Source: Intestinirhabdus alba
GTDB taxonomy: Bacteria > Pseudomonadota > Gammaproteobacteria > Enterobacterales > Enterobacteriaceae
Assembly: GCF_009711095.1 (NCBI RefSeq)
Contig: NZ_WMJZ01000001.1
Location: 124,001-188,000, forward strand
Length of the DNA stretch: 64,000 bases
Reading direction: 5' to 3'
A program made the translations under genes and the position numbers. Positions 1 to 8,611 of this stretch are shown here, piece by piece. How positions within the stretch are numbered: position 1 is the first letter of the stretch; each line of letters begins with the position of its first letter. Under the pieces are notes generated by a model. It searched no databases. It saw only the letters and a program-made list of their open reading frames with translations, and was not told the origin of the DNA.

Positions 1-206
1 GGAAGGGCGAAGGCCCTGGCCTCGCTCAGCAGGCGCAGCAGGTTATCGCGGGAATCATTGTCGGGCGTCAGCGCCGGCACGCCCTTCAGCAGACAGAACT
101 CGTCGCTCCAGCTGCAGTCCGGTTCGTCAAAAGAGGCGAGGGCCTGCGGCGCGGCGGTCAGCAGGACGCACAGGGTGAAAGCGAGAGGGGTCTTCCTGAC
201 GATCAT
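1..206 (-). CDS. exported protein of unknown function, N-terminal part only
   Basis: This is the first 68 codons of a gene that runs off the left edge. It opens with MIVRKTPLAF, a hydrophobic core and an AxA-type cleavage site (PQALA then SFDE), so it is a Sec-exported, periplasmic or secreted protein. The mature start has a Cys pair (DCSWSDEFC) that could form a disulfide. AGGAAAAG lies 5-12 bases before the ATG at 206. It follows ybbJ by 19 bases on the same strand and may be the third gene of a qmcA-ybbJ operon. I do not recognise the family from the visible part. Confidence 0.7.
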   Translation of the reverse strand, partial: MIVRKTPLAFTLCVLLTAAPQALASFDEPDCSWSDEFCLLKGVPALTPDNDSRDNLLRLLSEARAFAL

Positions 207-225
207 AACTTTTCCTGTCTGGTTG

Positions 226-684
226 TTAGGTGTCTACGGGGCGGATAAACAGCGTTATGCCCTCAACGGCGATGACTTCGATCCGGGTGCCGGCGGGCAG
301 ATCTTCGCCAGCGCTTACCGGCCACGCGCTGTCGCCGACGCGCAGGCGACCGCGACCGTTGACCAGCGCCGCTTCCAGCACAAAGCGGCGGCCGACCAGC
401 TGCTGTCCGCGCTGGTTAAGCTGGCCGGCGGCGGGCCTTTGTCGGCCGACGCGCCGGGCCAGCCACTTCCACCACAGCCAGGCGGCGAGCAGGGTGGTGA
501 CGGCGAATATCACCCCCTGCCACTCCCAGCCAACCGGCAGCAGCCAGGCGACGATACCGGTGACCACCGCCGCCACGCCGCTCCACAGCAGATAGCCGTT
601 GCCGCCCAGCATTTCGGCGGCCAGCAGCAGGCCGCCGAGGCTGAGCCACAGGAGGTGCGGATGCTGGAGGAGCGTCGCAATCAT
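226..684 (-). CDS. ybbJ: NfeD-like inner-membrane protein YbbJ
   Basis: A 152-residue protein, the same length as E. coli YbbJ. Two to three hydrophobic segments fill residues 10-75, and a small OB-fold NfeD domain makes up the C-terminal half (about 85-150, ending in FIRPVDT). NfeD proteins work with SPFH/stomatin partners in membrane microdomains. Here the ATG overlaps the stop of qmcA by 4 bases, so the two are translationally coupled, as in E. coli. The substrate or client is not known. The identification rests on sequence resemblance, length and the partner gene. Confidence 0.93.
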   Translation of the reverse strand: MIATLLQHPHLLWLSLGGLLLAAEMLGGNGYLLWSGVAAVVTGIVAWLLPVGWEWQGVIFAVTTLLAAWLWWKWLARRVGRQRPAAGQLNQRGQQLVGRRFVLEAALVNGRGRLRVGDSAWPVSAGEDLPAGTRIEVIAVEGITLFIRPVDT

Positions 685-1598
685 GATTTCGTGCGCTCGC
701 TGGCGCTGTCCTTAACCAGCTCGGCGATCCCGGCGATGGAGCCCATCAGGCTGCTGGCGTCCAGCGGCATCATCACCACCTTGCTGTTGTTTGCCGAGCC
801 GATCTGCTGCAGGGCTTCGGTATATTTTTGCGCCACGAAGTAGTTCACCGCCTGGATATCCCCGGAGGCGATGGCCTCAGAGACCATCCTGGTGGCGCGG
901 GCTTCCGCCTCGGCCGATCGCTCCCGGGCCTCGGCCTGCAGGAACGCCGACTGGCGCTCGCCTTCCGCTTTCAGGATCTGCGACTGCTTCTCCCCCTCGG
1001 CCTTGAGGATCTCCGCCTGGCGCACCCCTTCCGCCTCCAGGATATAGGCGCGCTTGGTGCGTTCCGCCTTCATCTGGGCGTTCATTGAGGAGATCAGCTC
1101 CGCCGGCGGGCGCACGTCGCGGATTTCAATACGGGTGACCTTGATGCCCCACGGGTTGGTCGCCTCATCGACAATGTGCAGCAGGCGGGTATTAATGCTG
1201 TCGCGCTGGGAGAGCATTTCGTCAAGCTCCATCGAGCCGAGCACGGTGCGGATGTTGGTCATGGTGAGGTTGATGATCGCCAGCTCCAGGTTGCTGACCT
1301 CATACGCCGCGCGCGGGGCGTCAATCACCTGGATAAAGCACACCGCGTCGATGGTGACGTTGGCGTTATCCTTGGAGATCACCTCCTGGGAAGGGATATC
1401 CAGCACCTGCTCCATCATATTGATTTTTCGGCCGATGCGGTCCATAAACGGCACCACCAGGCTTAGCCCCGGCTGCAGCGTTTTGGTATAGCGGCCGAAG
1501 CGCTCTACGGTCCACTGATATCCCTGCGGAACAATTTTGACGCCGGAGGCGACGACGGCCAGCGCGACAAAAATAAGAATCGGGATAAAGATCAACAT
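681..1598 (-). CDS. qmcA: SPFH/band 7 (stomatin-like) membrane protein QmcA
   Basis: A 305-residue protein equal in length to E. coli QmcA. It has one N-terminal membrane anchor (residues 3-22), then a band-7/SPFH domain (about 25-190), then a long Ala/Glu-rich coiled coil with repeated KAEGE(K/R)QS units (about 190-250). It belongs to the flotillin/HflK-like group thought to scaffold inner-membrane microdomains and modulate FtsH. It is transcribed with ybbJ. In E. coli fetAB lies between this gene and cnoX; here only about 210 non-coding bases separate them. An AGGTAG-like ribosome site precedes the ATG at 1598. Confidence 0.95.
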   Translation of the reverse strand: MLIFIPILIFVALAVVASGVKIVPQGYQWTVERFGRYTKTLQPGLSLVVPFMDRIGRKINMMEQVLDIPSQEVISKDNANVTIDAVCFIQVIDAPRAAYEVSNLELAIINLTMTNIRTVLGSMELDEMLSQRDSINTRLLHIVDEATNPWGIKVTRIEIRDVRPPAELISSMNAQMKAERTKRAYILEAEGVRQAEILKAEGEKQSQILKAEGERQSAFLQAEARERSAEAEARATRMVSEAIASGDIQAVNYFVAQKYTEALQQIGSANNSKVVMMPLDASSLMGSIAGIAELVKDSASERTKS

Positions 1599-1724
1599 GA
1601 AACTACCTCCTTTGCGGATTTCCCTGATGAAGAGACACGGCCTGGGCTTATTGTGCGCCAGTATATCGACAAAGGGCGATAAATTCGCCCGGAATCAACG
1701 GCATCAGTCGGGAAAAGTTGCGAG

Positions 1725-1776
1725 GCGGGCAGGTAAAAGAGGCGCTGTCGCCGCCGGGCGCTTCCGGCGGCGACAG
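1725..1776 (-). terminator. intrinsic terminator of cnoX
   Basis: A perfect 11-bp inverted repeat (CTGTCGCCGCC at 1745-1755 with GGCGGCGACAG at 1766-1776, 10-base loop) is followed on the minus strand by GCGCCTCTTTTACC. It lies 33 bases past the cnoX stop, so it ends the cnoX transcript. Confidence 0.75.
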
Positions 1777-1808
1777 GTTTATCCGGCCAGGCAAGGCCGG
1801 GGGACGAA

Positions 1809-2663
1809 TCAGTACAGCAGCGCGTACAGCTGGCGGCGGTACTTCGATGCCAGCGCGTCGCCGGTGCCCAGCGCGGCGAGGATCTCCTGGAAGGTCTTGC
1901 GCGCCTGCCCGTCGGCGGCGGCGAGATCCGTTTTCAGATGGCTGAACAGCAGCGCCAGCGACTCCTCATTGCGCCCCACCTGGTGCAGCTGCAGCGCCAG
2001 CTGGGTTGCCAGCCCGGCGTCCTGCGGATTGTCCGCCACCTGCTGCTGAAGCTGCTGGATCTCCGGCGTATCCGCCGCCTGTTTCAGCAGATCGATCTGC
2101 GCCACCAGCCCCTGATAGCGGGTATCCTGATCCTGCAGGGGAATAGTCTGCAGCACCGCTTCCGCCTCTTCGGTGCGGTTCAGGGCGATCTGGGTCTCCG
2201 CCAGCAGCAGGCCGATTTCGCCGTTCTGGCCGGAGAGCTGCCAGGCCTCCTTCAGCAGCGGCAGGGCTTCCAGGTAGTTACCCTCCTGCATCAGCTGCAT
2301 CGCCTGCTGCGCCTTCAGCTCCTCTTCGCGCGGCAGCACCTTGTCGAGCAGGGCGCGGATCGCCTCTTCCGGCTGCGGCCCCTGGAAGCCGTCTACCGGC
2401 TGGCCGTTCTGGAACAGGTAGACCGTTGGGATCGCGCGCAGGCCAAACTGCGCGGCAATCATCTGTTCGGCGTCGCAGTCGAGCTTCGCCAGAATAAACT
2501 GCCCGTTGTACTGCGCGGCGAGGCTCTCCAGCACCGGCGTCAACTGCTGGCAGTGCTGGCTGCGCTCGGACCAGAAGTAGAACAGCACCGGCGTGGTCAT
2601 GGACTGTTCAAGGGTCTGCTGCAGGTTCGATTCGTTAATAGTAATAATATTCTGTACGGACAT
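1809..2663 (-). CDS. cnoX: chaperedoxin CnoX (YbbN)
   Basis: A 284-residue protein, the length of E. coli CnoX. An N-terminal thioredoxin fold (1-110) carries S35-Q-H-C38 in place of the usual CxxC. It therefore cannot act as a normal thioredoxin reductant but keeps C38 and C63, the cysteines used for mixed disulfides with clients. The C-terminal half (about 115-284) is TPR-like helices. In E. coli it is a hypochlorite-activated holdase that hands clients to GroEL/ES and DnaK and protects their cysteines from over-oxidation. It lies alone on the minus strand with its own terminator. YbbO follows upstream at a 59-base distance. Confidence 0.95.
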   Translation of the reverse strand: MSVQNIITINESNLQQTLEQSMTTPVLFYFWSERSQHCQQLTPVLESLAAQYNGQFILAKLDCDAEQMIAAQFGLRAIPTVYLFQNGQPVDGFQGPQPEEAIRALLDKVLPREEELKAQQAMQLMQEGNYLEALPLLKEAWQLSGQNGEIGLLLAETQIALNRTEEAEAVLQTIPLQDQDTRYQGLVAQIDLLKQAADTPEIQQLQQQVADNPQDAGLATQLALQLHQVGRNEESLALLFSHLKTDLAAADGQARKTFQEILAALGTGDALASKYRRQLYALLY

Positions 2664-2722
2664 GGCGTCGCTCTCTGTTTATCTGTGTGTTTTTACATGG
2701 GGGCTGGCGCGCGGGCTTCAAC

Positions 2723-3532
2723 TCAGCCCTGCAAAATTTTATCCATCAGGCGGCCCGGCAGCAGACGCCTGAGCAGAATAACAGCCCAGGTGACCAGCGT
2801 AACCGGGTAGCGCAGCCTCGGCCTGTCGCTGGTAAAGGCGTGGCGGACTTTGGCAACCACCGCCTCCGGCCCCAGGGTGAAGCGAGCGGCAATGCCGGGG
2901 TTTTCCACCGGCCTGTCGCTCTGGGTCTGGTTAACGTTTTGGGTAAAGCGGGTGCGTATGGGGCCTGGCTCAATCAGGCTGACTCTGATGCCGCTGTGGC
3001 GCAGCTCCATGCGCAGCGCGTCGGACCAGGCTTCCAGCGCGTGTTTGCTGGCGGCATAAGCGCCGCGGCCGGGGGTGGCGATAAGCCCCATCACCGAGGA
3101 GGTCATCACGATGCGCCCTTCCCCGTGGGGCAGCATGGCGGGCAGCAGGCGCAGCGTAAGCTGGTGGGTGCCGAAAAAGTTGCTGGAGAACTGCTGCTCC
3201 ATCTGCCGGCGGCTGACGGCGGTCAGCGGGCCGTAAACCCCGTAGCCGGCATTGTTAAAGATCCCGTATAAACGGTTACCGGTCAGGGCTATTACCTCAT
3301 CGGCGGCGCGATCCACGCTTTCCGGCGAGTCGAGATCGAGCTGCACGCCGGTAAACCCCTGGTCGTTCATGCGGACCACATCCTCCGGCTTACGACACCC
3401 GGCAATGATTTGAAAACCCTGGCGTTTAAGGTCAATTGCGCTCTCCAGCCCGATGCCGCTGGAACATCCTGTTATCAAGACTGCTTTTTGCATAACTTTA
3501 CCTGTGAGCCTTCCCGCTGCTTTATGAACCAT
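2723..3532 (-). CDS. ybbO: short-chain dehydrogenase/reductase YbbO
   Basis: A 269-residue SDR, same length as E. coli YbbO. It shows the Rossmann glycine motif TGCSSGIG (residues 21-28), NNAGYG, the catalytic Ser region TSSVMG and YAASK. In E. coli YbbO is described as an NADP-dependent aldehyde reductase of broad substrate range. The upstream start at 3532 overlaps the tesA end by 11 bases. A second Met 13 codons in (MQKAV) is an alternative start directly before the Rossmann fold. It probably forms an operon with tesA. Confidence 0.92.
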   Translation of the reverse strand: MVHKAAGRLTGKVMQKAVLITGCSSGIGLESAIDLKRQGFQIIAGCRKPEDVVRMNDQGFTGVQLDLDSPESVDRAADEVIALTGNRLYGIFNNAGYGVYGPLTAVSRRQMEQQFSSNFFGTHQLTLRLLPAMLPHGEGRIVMTSSVMGLIATPGRGAYAASKHALEAWSDALRMELRHSGIRVSLIEPGPIRTRFTQNVNQTQSDRPVENPGIAARFTLGPEAVVAKVRHAFTSDRPRLRYPVTLVTWAVILLRRLLPGRLMDKILQG

Positions 3533-4142
3533 GATTTACTAAGGGAGTGAGTTGCTTGACCATCCATTCGGCGATAAACGGCTGGGCATCACGGTTAGGG
3601 TGTATGCCGTCATCCTGCATCCACTGCGTTTTCAGGTAGATCTCTTCCATAAAAAAGGGCAGCAGGGGAATATTCAGTTCTCCGGCAAGCTTTGGATAGA
3701 TGGCGCTAAAGGCTTCATTATAACGACGACCGTAGTTAGGCGGCAGGCGAATTTGCATCAGCAGCGGTTCGGCGTTGGCCTTTCTGACGACGTTAACGAT
3801 TTCGCGCAGGGTCTGCCCGGTTTGCTGCGGCTGGAAGCCGCGCAGGCCGTCGTTGCCGCCCAGCGCCACCAGCACCCAGCGTGGCTGATGCTGCTTAAGC
3901 AGCGCGGGCAGGCGCTCCAGCCCCTGCTGCGAGGTGCTGCCGCTGATGCTGGCGTTAACAACGGACATCTTATTGTGCCATTTATCGTTGACCAGCGCGG
4001 GCCAGGCGTCGCCGGCGGGCATGTGGTAACCGGCGCTCAGGCTGTCCCCGAGGACCAATAGCGTGTCGGTGGCGGCGGCGCGGAAGGCGAACAGAAACAG
4101 GAAGGGCAAATGCCAGCGAAAAACATTATTGAAGTTCATCAT
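3522..4142 (-). CDS. tesA: thioesterase I / lysophospholipase L1 TesA
   Basis: A periplasmic SGNH hydrolase (GDSL family) that hydrolyses acyl-CoA thioesters, lysophospholipids and some peptide esters. The start is the ATGATG at 4142 (MMNFNNVFRW), as in E. coli; the open frame extends further upstream but into the ybbA gene. A signal peptide ends at FRAAA. The catalytic block I reads GDSLSAG, block III GGNDG and block V DDGIHPN. Its 206 residues are two fewer than E. coli because of a shorter signal peptide core. The 5' end overlaps that of the divergent ybbA by 33 bases. Confidence 0.95.
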   Translation of the reverse strand: MMNFNNVFRWHLPFLFLFAFRAAATDTLLVLGDSLSAGYHMPAGDAWPALVNDKWHNKMSVVNASISGSTSQQGLERLPALLKQHQPRWVLVALGGNDGLRGFQPQQTGQTLREIVNVVRKANAEPLLMQIRLPPNYGRRYNEAFSAIYPKLAGELNIPLLPFFMEEIYLKTQWMQDDGIHPNRDAQPFIAEWMVKQLTPLVNHGS

Positions 4143-4796
4143 CTCAAAAAATCCATCGGCCAGGGAGAGCAGGAACTCTCCATCCTTACCGGAGTTGAAC
4201 TGGTTGTCAAACGGGCCGAAACCATTGCGCTGATTGGCGAATCGGGATCGGGAAAGTCCACGCTGCTGGCGATCCTCGCCGGGCTGGACGACGGCAGCGA
4301 CGGTGAGGTCATGCTGGTGGGAGAGCCGCTGCATCGTATGGACGAAGAGGCGCGGGCGCGGCTACGCGCCCGGCACATCGGCTTTGTTTTTCAGTCTTTC
4401 ATGCTGATTCCCACCCTCAACGCCCTGGAAAACGTCGAGCTGCCGGCGCTGCTGCGGGGGGAAAAAAGCGGGCAGAGCCGGGCGGGGGCCAGGGCGCTGC
4501 TGGAGCAGCTGGGGCTGGGCAAGCGCCTTACCCATCTGCCGGCGCAGCTTTCCGGCGGCGAGCAGCAGCGGGTGGCGCTGGCGCGGGCGTTTAATGGACG
4601 GCCAGAGGTGCTTTTCGCCGACGAGCCGACGGGCAACCTTGACCGGCGGACCGGCGATAAAATCGCCGACCTCCTGTTTTCGCTGAACCGCGAGCATGGC
4701 ACCACCCTGATTCTGGTGACCCACGATCCGGCGCTGGCGGCGCGCTGCGACAGGCGTCTGCGGCTGGTGAACGGAAAGCTGCAGGAGGAGGTATGA
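4110..4796 (+). CDS. ybbA: ABC transporter ATP-binding protein YbbA
   Basis: A 228-residue ATPase of the LolD/MacB type, equal in length to E. coli YbbA. It shows Walker A GESGSGKST, the signature LSGGEQQRVALAR, Walker B VLFADEP and the switch His in VTHD. The start MPAKNIIEV lies inside the tesA 5' coding region on the other strand. Its stop overlaps the ybbP start by 4 bases (ATGA), so the two subunits are translationally coupled. The substrate is not established; the family mostly moves lipoproteins or lipids or acts mechanically on envelope proteins. Confidence 0.94.
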   Translation: MPAKNIIEVHHLKKSIGQGEQELSILTGVELVVKRAETIALIGESGSGKSTLLAILAGLDDGSDGEVMLVGEPLHRMDEEARARLRARHIGFVFQSFMLIPTLNALENVELPALLRGEKSGQSRAGARALLEQLGLGKRLTHLPAQLSGGEQQRVALARAFNGRPEVLFADEPTGNLDRRTGDKIADLLFSLNREHGTTLILVTHDPALAARCDRRLRLVNGKLQEEV

Positions 4797-7207
4797 TTGC
4801 CCGCTGGTTCTGGCGCGAATGGCGCTCCCCCTCGCTGCTGATTGTCTGGCTGGCGCTGAGTCTGGCGGTGGCCTGCGTGGTGGCGCTGGGCAATATTAGC
4901 GATCGTATGGAAAAAGGGCTGAGCCAGCAGAGCCGTGAGTTTATGGCCGGCGATCGCACACTGCGCAGCTCCCGCGAGGTGCCGCAGGCGTGGATTGACG
5001 AAGCGCGCAGGCGCGGCCTCGCCGTCAGCGAACAGCTGACCTTTGTCACCATGGCCTTCGCCGCCGATACCCCACAGCTGGCAAGCGTCAAGGCGGTGGA
5101 CGCCGCTTATCCCCTGTACGGGACGCTGGACACCTCTCCGCCGGGGCTGAAGCCGCAGCCCGGCGCGGTGCTGCTGGAGCCGCGGCTGATGGCGCTGCTT
5201 AATCTGAAAACCGGTGATACCCTCGACGTCGGCGACGCCACCCTGCGCATCGCGGGTGAAGTGGTTCAGGAGCCGGACGCCGGGTTTAATCCGTTCCAGA
5301 CGGCACCGCGCATAATGATGAACGTGGCCGACGTGGCGAAAACCGGCGCGGTGCGGCCCGGCAGCCGCGTTATATGGCGCTATAAGTTAGGCGGCGCGGC
5401 GGCGCAGCTTGACGGCTATGAAAAGTGGCTGCTGCCGCAGCTCAGGACGGAGCACCGCTGGGAGGGGCTACAGCAGGATGAAAGCGCGCTGGGCAGATCC
5501 CTGGCGCGTTCCCGGCAGTTTCTGCTGCTTTCGGCGCTGTTGACCCTGCTGCTGTCGGCCTCCGCCGTGGCGGTAGCGATGAGCCACTACTGCCGCAGCC
5601 GCTACGACCCGATCGCGATTCTGAAAACCCTTGGCGCGGGCAGGGCGCAGCTGCGCAGGCTTATTGTCGGGCAGTGGCTGCTGGTGCTGGCACTCTCCAT
5701 GTCGATCGGCGGTGCCCTCGGCCTGCTGTTTGAACATGCGCTGATGCTGCTGCTTAAGCCCGTACTGCCCGTGGCCCTGCCGTCCGCCAGCCTCTGGCCC
5801 TGGCTGTGGGCGCTGGGGACGGTGGGGGGGATCTCGCTGCTGGTGGGGCTGCGGCCTTATCGGCTGCTGCTGGCGACGCAGCCGCTGCGGGTGCTGCGTC
5901 GCGACGTGGTGGCCAGGGTCTGGCCGCTGAAGTTTTATCTTCCGGCCGTAACGCTGATTGTCGTGCTGATGTTGGCCGCGCTGATGGGCGGCAGCCCGCT
6001 GCTGTGGGCGGTGCTGGGCGGCGTGCTGGTGTTGGCGCTGCTGTGTGGCGCGCTGGGCTGGCTGCTGCTTAACGCCCTGCGCGGCGTCACCCGGGCTTCG
6101 CTGCCGATGCGGCTGGCCATCAGCCGGCTGCTGCGCCAGCCGTGGTCCACCCTGAGCCAGCTTGCCGCCTTCTCCCTCTCCTTTATGCTGCTGGCCCTGC
6201 TTTTGGTACTGCGCGGCGACCTGCTGGGGCGCTGGCAGGAGCAGCTGCCGCCGGAGAGTCCAAACTATTATCTGATAAACATCGCCCCGGACGAGGTCAC
6301 GCCGCTGAAGACTTTTCTTACCCGGCATCGGGTTGAGCCGACGGCGTTTTGGCCCATCGTGCGGGCGCGCATAACGGCGGTGAACGGGAAGCCGACGAAG
6401 GGCGGTAAGGATGAGGCGCTGAACCGCGAGCTGAACCTGACCTGGCAGGACGCGCCGCAGCCTTATAACCCGCTGGCCGCCGGCAGCTGGCCGCCGAAGG
6501 CGGGGGAAGTGTCGATGGATAAGGGGCTGGCGGAGCGGCTGAACGTTCGGGTTGGCGACAGCGTGACCTTTACCGGCGATACGCGGGAGTTCACCTCGAA
6601 GGTCAGCAGCCTGCGCAACGTGGACTGGGAAAGCCTGCGGCCTAACTTCTTCTTTATTTTCCCCGGCGGCGCGCTGGACGGGCAGCCTCAGAGCTGGCTG
6701 ACCAGCTTCCGCCTTGAGAAGGAGAGCGGCGTGCTGACCCAGCTCAACCGCCAGTTCCCGACCGTCAGCCTGCTCGATATTGGGGCGATCCTTAAACAGA
6801 TAGGCCAGGTGCTGGCGCAGGTAAGCCGGGCGCTGGAGGTGATGGTGGTGCTGGTTACCGCCTGCGGCGTGCTGCTACTGCTGGCGCAGGTGCAGGTCGG
6901 TATGCGTCAGCGTCATCAGGAGAGGGTGGTCTGGCGCACCCTGGGCGCGGGCAGGCGGCTGCTGCGCGCCACCCTGTGGTATGAATTCGCTATCCTTGGG
7001 CTGGCGTCGGGGCTGGTGGCGGCCGTCGGGGCGGAGACCGCGCTGGCGCTGCTGCAAAAGAGGGTGTTTGACTTTCCCTGGCAGCCGGACTGGCGGCTGT
7101 GGGTCGCCCTGCCGGTCTGCGGTACGCTGCTGCTTACGCTTTGTGGCGGCTGGACCGGCTCGCGCCTGCTGAAGGGCGGGTCGCTGCATCGTTACTTCAA
7201 CCAATAG
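4793..7207 (+). CDS. ybbP: ABC transporter permease YbbP (FtsX/MacB-like)
   Basis: An 804-residue inner-membrane protein, exactly the E. coli YbbP length. An N-terminal helix (about 12-32) is followed by a large periplasmic domain (about 40-225), a first FtsX-like core with several helices (about 240-470), a second periplasmic part, and a final group of helices from about 680 to 795. This duplicated FtsX arrangement is typical of the YbbP/LolE-like permeases. It pairs with YbbA. Function is unassigned; in some bacteria related proteins respond to envelope-active compounds. A terminator directly follows. Confidence 0.94.
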   Translation: MIARWFWREWRSPSLLIVWLALSLAVACVVALGNISDRMEKGLSQQSREFMAGDRTLRSSREVPQAWIDEARRRGLAVSEQLTFVTMAFAADTPQLASVKAVDAAYPLYGTLDTSPPGLKPQPGAVLLEPRLMALLNLKTGDTLDVGDATLRIAGEVVQEPDAGFNPFQTAPRIMMNVADVAKTGAVRPGSRVIWRYKLGGAAAQLDGYEKWLLPQLRTEHRWEGLQQDESALGRSLARSRQFLLLSALLTLLLSASAVAVAMSHYCRSRYDPIAILKTLGAGRAQLRRLIVGQWLLVLALSMSIGGALGLLFEHALMLLLKPVLPVALPSASLWPWLWALGTVGGISLLVGLRPYRLLLATQPLRVLRRDVVARVWPLKFYLPAVTLIVVLMLAALMGGSPLLWAVLGGVLVLALLCGALGWLLLNALRGVTRASLPMRLAISRLLRQPWSTLSQLAAFSLSFMLLALLLVLRGDLLGRWQEQLPPESPNYYLINIAPDEVTPLKTFLTRHRVEPTAFWPIVRARITAVNGKPTKGGKDEALNRELNLTWQDAPQPYNPLAAGSWPPKAGEVSMDKGLAERLNVRVGDSVTFTGDTREFTSKVSSLRNVDWESLRPNFFFIFPGGALDGQPQSWLTSFRLEKESGVLTQLNRQFPTVSLLDIGAILKQIGQVLAQVSRALEVMVVLVTACGVLLLLAQVQVGMRQRHQERVVWRTLGAGRRLLRATLWYEFAILGLASGLVAAVGAETALALLQKRVFDFPWQPDWRLWVALPVCGTLLLTLCGGWTGSRLLKGGSLHRYFNQ

Positions 7208-7224
7208 TATTCTGTTTGTTCGTT

Positions 7225-7255
7225 AAGCGCCGGGAAAACCGGCGCTTCTCTTTTT
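7225..7255 (+). terminator. intrinsic terminator of ybbAP
   Basis: A 9-bp perfect stem (AAGCGCCGG with CCGGCGCTT) and a 5-base loop, followed by TCTCTTTTT. It lies 18 bases after the ybbP stop. Confidence 0.9.
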
Positions 7256-7353
7256 AACCGCACAAAATAATAAAAAACCGATAACACGATGCGGTTAAAG
7301 CAAGATAATATTCTGCTGGTAACTATAAGCGGGTAATCTATCAAGGAAACCTA

Positions 7354-8487
7354 ATGAATATAAAAAAAACAGCGCTGGCGGCATCGATCGGCGCAGCAGT
7401 GGCATTAGCGTCTTTCGCTTCCCAAGCGGAAATCACCGTTCTTAAACAAGATCCCCAGGCGGGCGATCCGCTCAGCCGCCTGAACTTCACCGTGGGCGGC
7501 AGTATCCGTCCGCAGTTTCAGAATATGACCGGCGACGACGGGGCCAACGGCTATAAGCGCAATGGCTTTGATGGCGGCACCCGTTTCCGCTTCGCCGCGG
7601 ATTACTACCTGTTCGACGATATCAGCTGGATCAGCTACTACGAGCTGGGCGTGAACATTCCGGCACTGTTCAACTGGGATAATCATTACGCGGACGGCGC
7701 AAACGACACCACCCGTCGTATGCTTTACACCGGTCTGAAGAGTGATACCTGGGGTACGCTGACCTTCGGCCAGCAGAACAGCGTTTACTATGATGTGGTG
7801 GGCGCGAAAACCGACATCTGGGATTACGACATGATCGGCCAGGCACCGGGTAACGGTATCAACGGCGATTATGACGGCTCCTATCGCACCCGTAAATCTC
7901 TGAAATATAAGAAAACCGTTGGAGACGTCGATCTCTATGCTTCTTATCTGTTCAGCGATGACTACAATGCCAACAACGGCCTGAACTACAAGCGCAGGGG
8001 CGGCGGCTCGCTGGGTGCGGATTATCGCATCACTGACGATCTGACCTGGGGTACGGCGTGGAACTACACCCGTGCGGAAATGCGCGGCAACGGCAATAAA
8101 ACCTACGATCAGAACATCGTCGGTACGGCGCTGAGCTGGAAACCGGACAACTGGACCTTCTCCGCGGGCGGCGGCTGGTATCAGAACTTTATGACCACCA
8201 AAAAAGTCTCTGCCACCGACTATTTCGCAGGCGATGCGTGGGGCCTGGAATACTTTGCCGGCTATACCTTCCCGATCGGCCAGTATGCGGTGAAATCCAT
8301 TCAGCCGTACGTGATGGGTGACCGCATTGAGTATGTGAACGGCCGCGATTATCTGCGTACCGACAACGGCGTGGGCATTAGCTTCCAGCTGGATTACGGC
8401 TTCCGCGTGGATTACGAGCACGTATTCACCTCCAGCACCGACAATCTGGGCGATATGAACCTGGTGCGTCTGCGCTACGACTTCTAA
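7354..8487 (+). CDS. outer-membrane general porin
   Basis: A 377-residue protein with a signal peptide (MNIKKTALAA..., cleavage after SQA-E). The mature chain has alternating aromatic/polar beta strands and ends in the outer-membrane C-terminal signature RLRYDF with a terminal Phe, recognised by the Bam complex. It resembles Gram-negative porins (strands such as GLKSDTWGTLTFGQQ), probably a 16-strand trimeric diffusion pore. It is not one of OmpC, OmpF or PhoE as I know them. It is monocistronic, with AAGGAAACC before the ATG and its own terminator. Specific substrate preference cannot be read. Confidence 0.85.
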   Translation: MNIKKTALAASIGAAVALASFASQAEITVLKQDPQAGDPLSRLNFTVGGSIRPQFQNMTGDDGANGYKRNGFDGGTRFRFAADYYLFDDISWISYYELGVNIPALFNWDNHYADGANDTTRRMLYTGLKSDTWGTLTFGQQNSVYYDVVGAKTDIWDYDMIGQAPGNGINGDYDGSYRTRKSLKYKKTVGDVDLYASYLFSDDYNANNGLNYKRRGGGSLGADYRITDDLTWGTAWNYTRAEMRGNGNKTYDQNIVGTALSWKPDNWTFSAGGGWYQNFMTTKKVSATDYFAGDAWGLEYFAGYTFPIGQYAVKSIQPYVMGDRIEYVNGRDYLRTDNGVGISFQLDYGFRVDYEHVFTSSTDNLGDMNLVRLRYDF

Positions 8488-8526
8488 GTCCTGACGGCGT
8501 CATCCCTTGTGGATGCGCGCCGCTAA

Positions 8527-8570
8527 ACCGCCGCCGGATACCTCCTGGTTCCGGCGGCGGTGTATTTTTT
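8527..8570 (+). terminator. intrinsic terminator of the porin gene
   Basis: An 11-bp perfect stem (ACCGCCGCCGG / CCGGCGGCGGT) and a 13-base loop, followed by GTATTTTTT. It lies 40 bases after the stop. Confidence 0.9.
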
Positions 8571-8611
8571 CCTTCCGCCCACCGTTTTCCCCACGCCTGT
8601 TTCCGGGGCCT

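Noticed and set aside
5468-6328. 286-residue minus-strand open frame opposite ybbP
   Set aside because: Gln/Arg-rich shadow of the high-GC ybbP gene; no start context.
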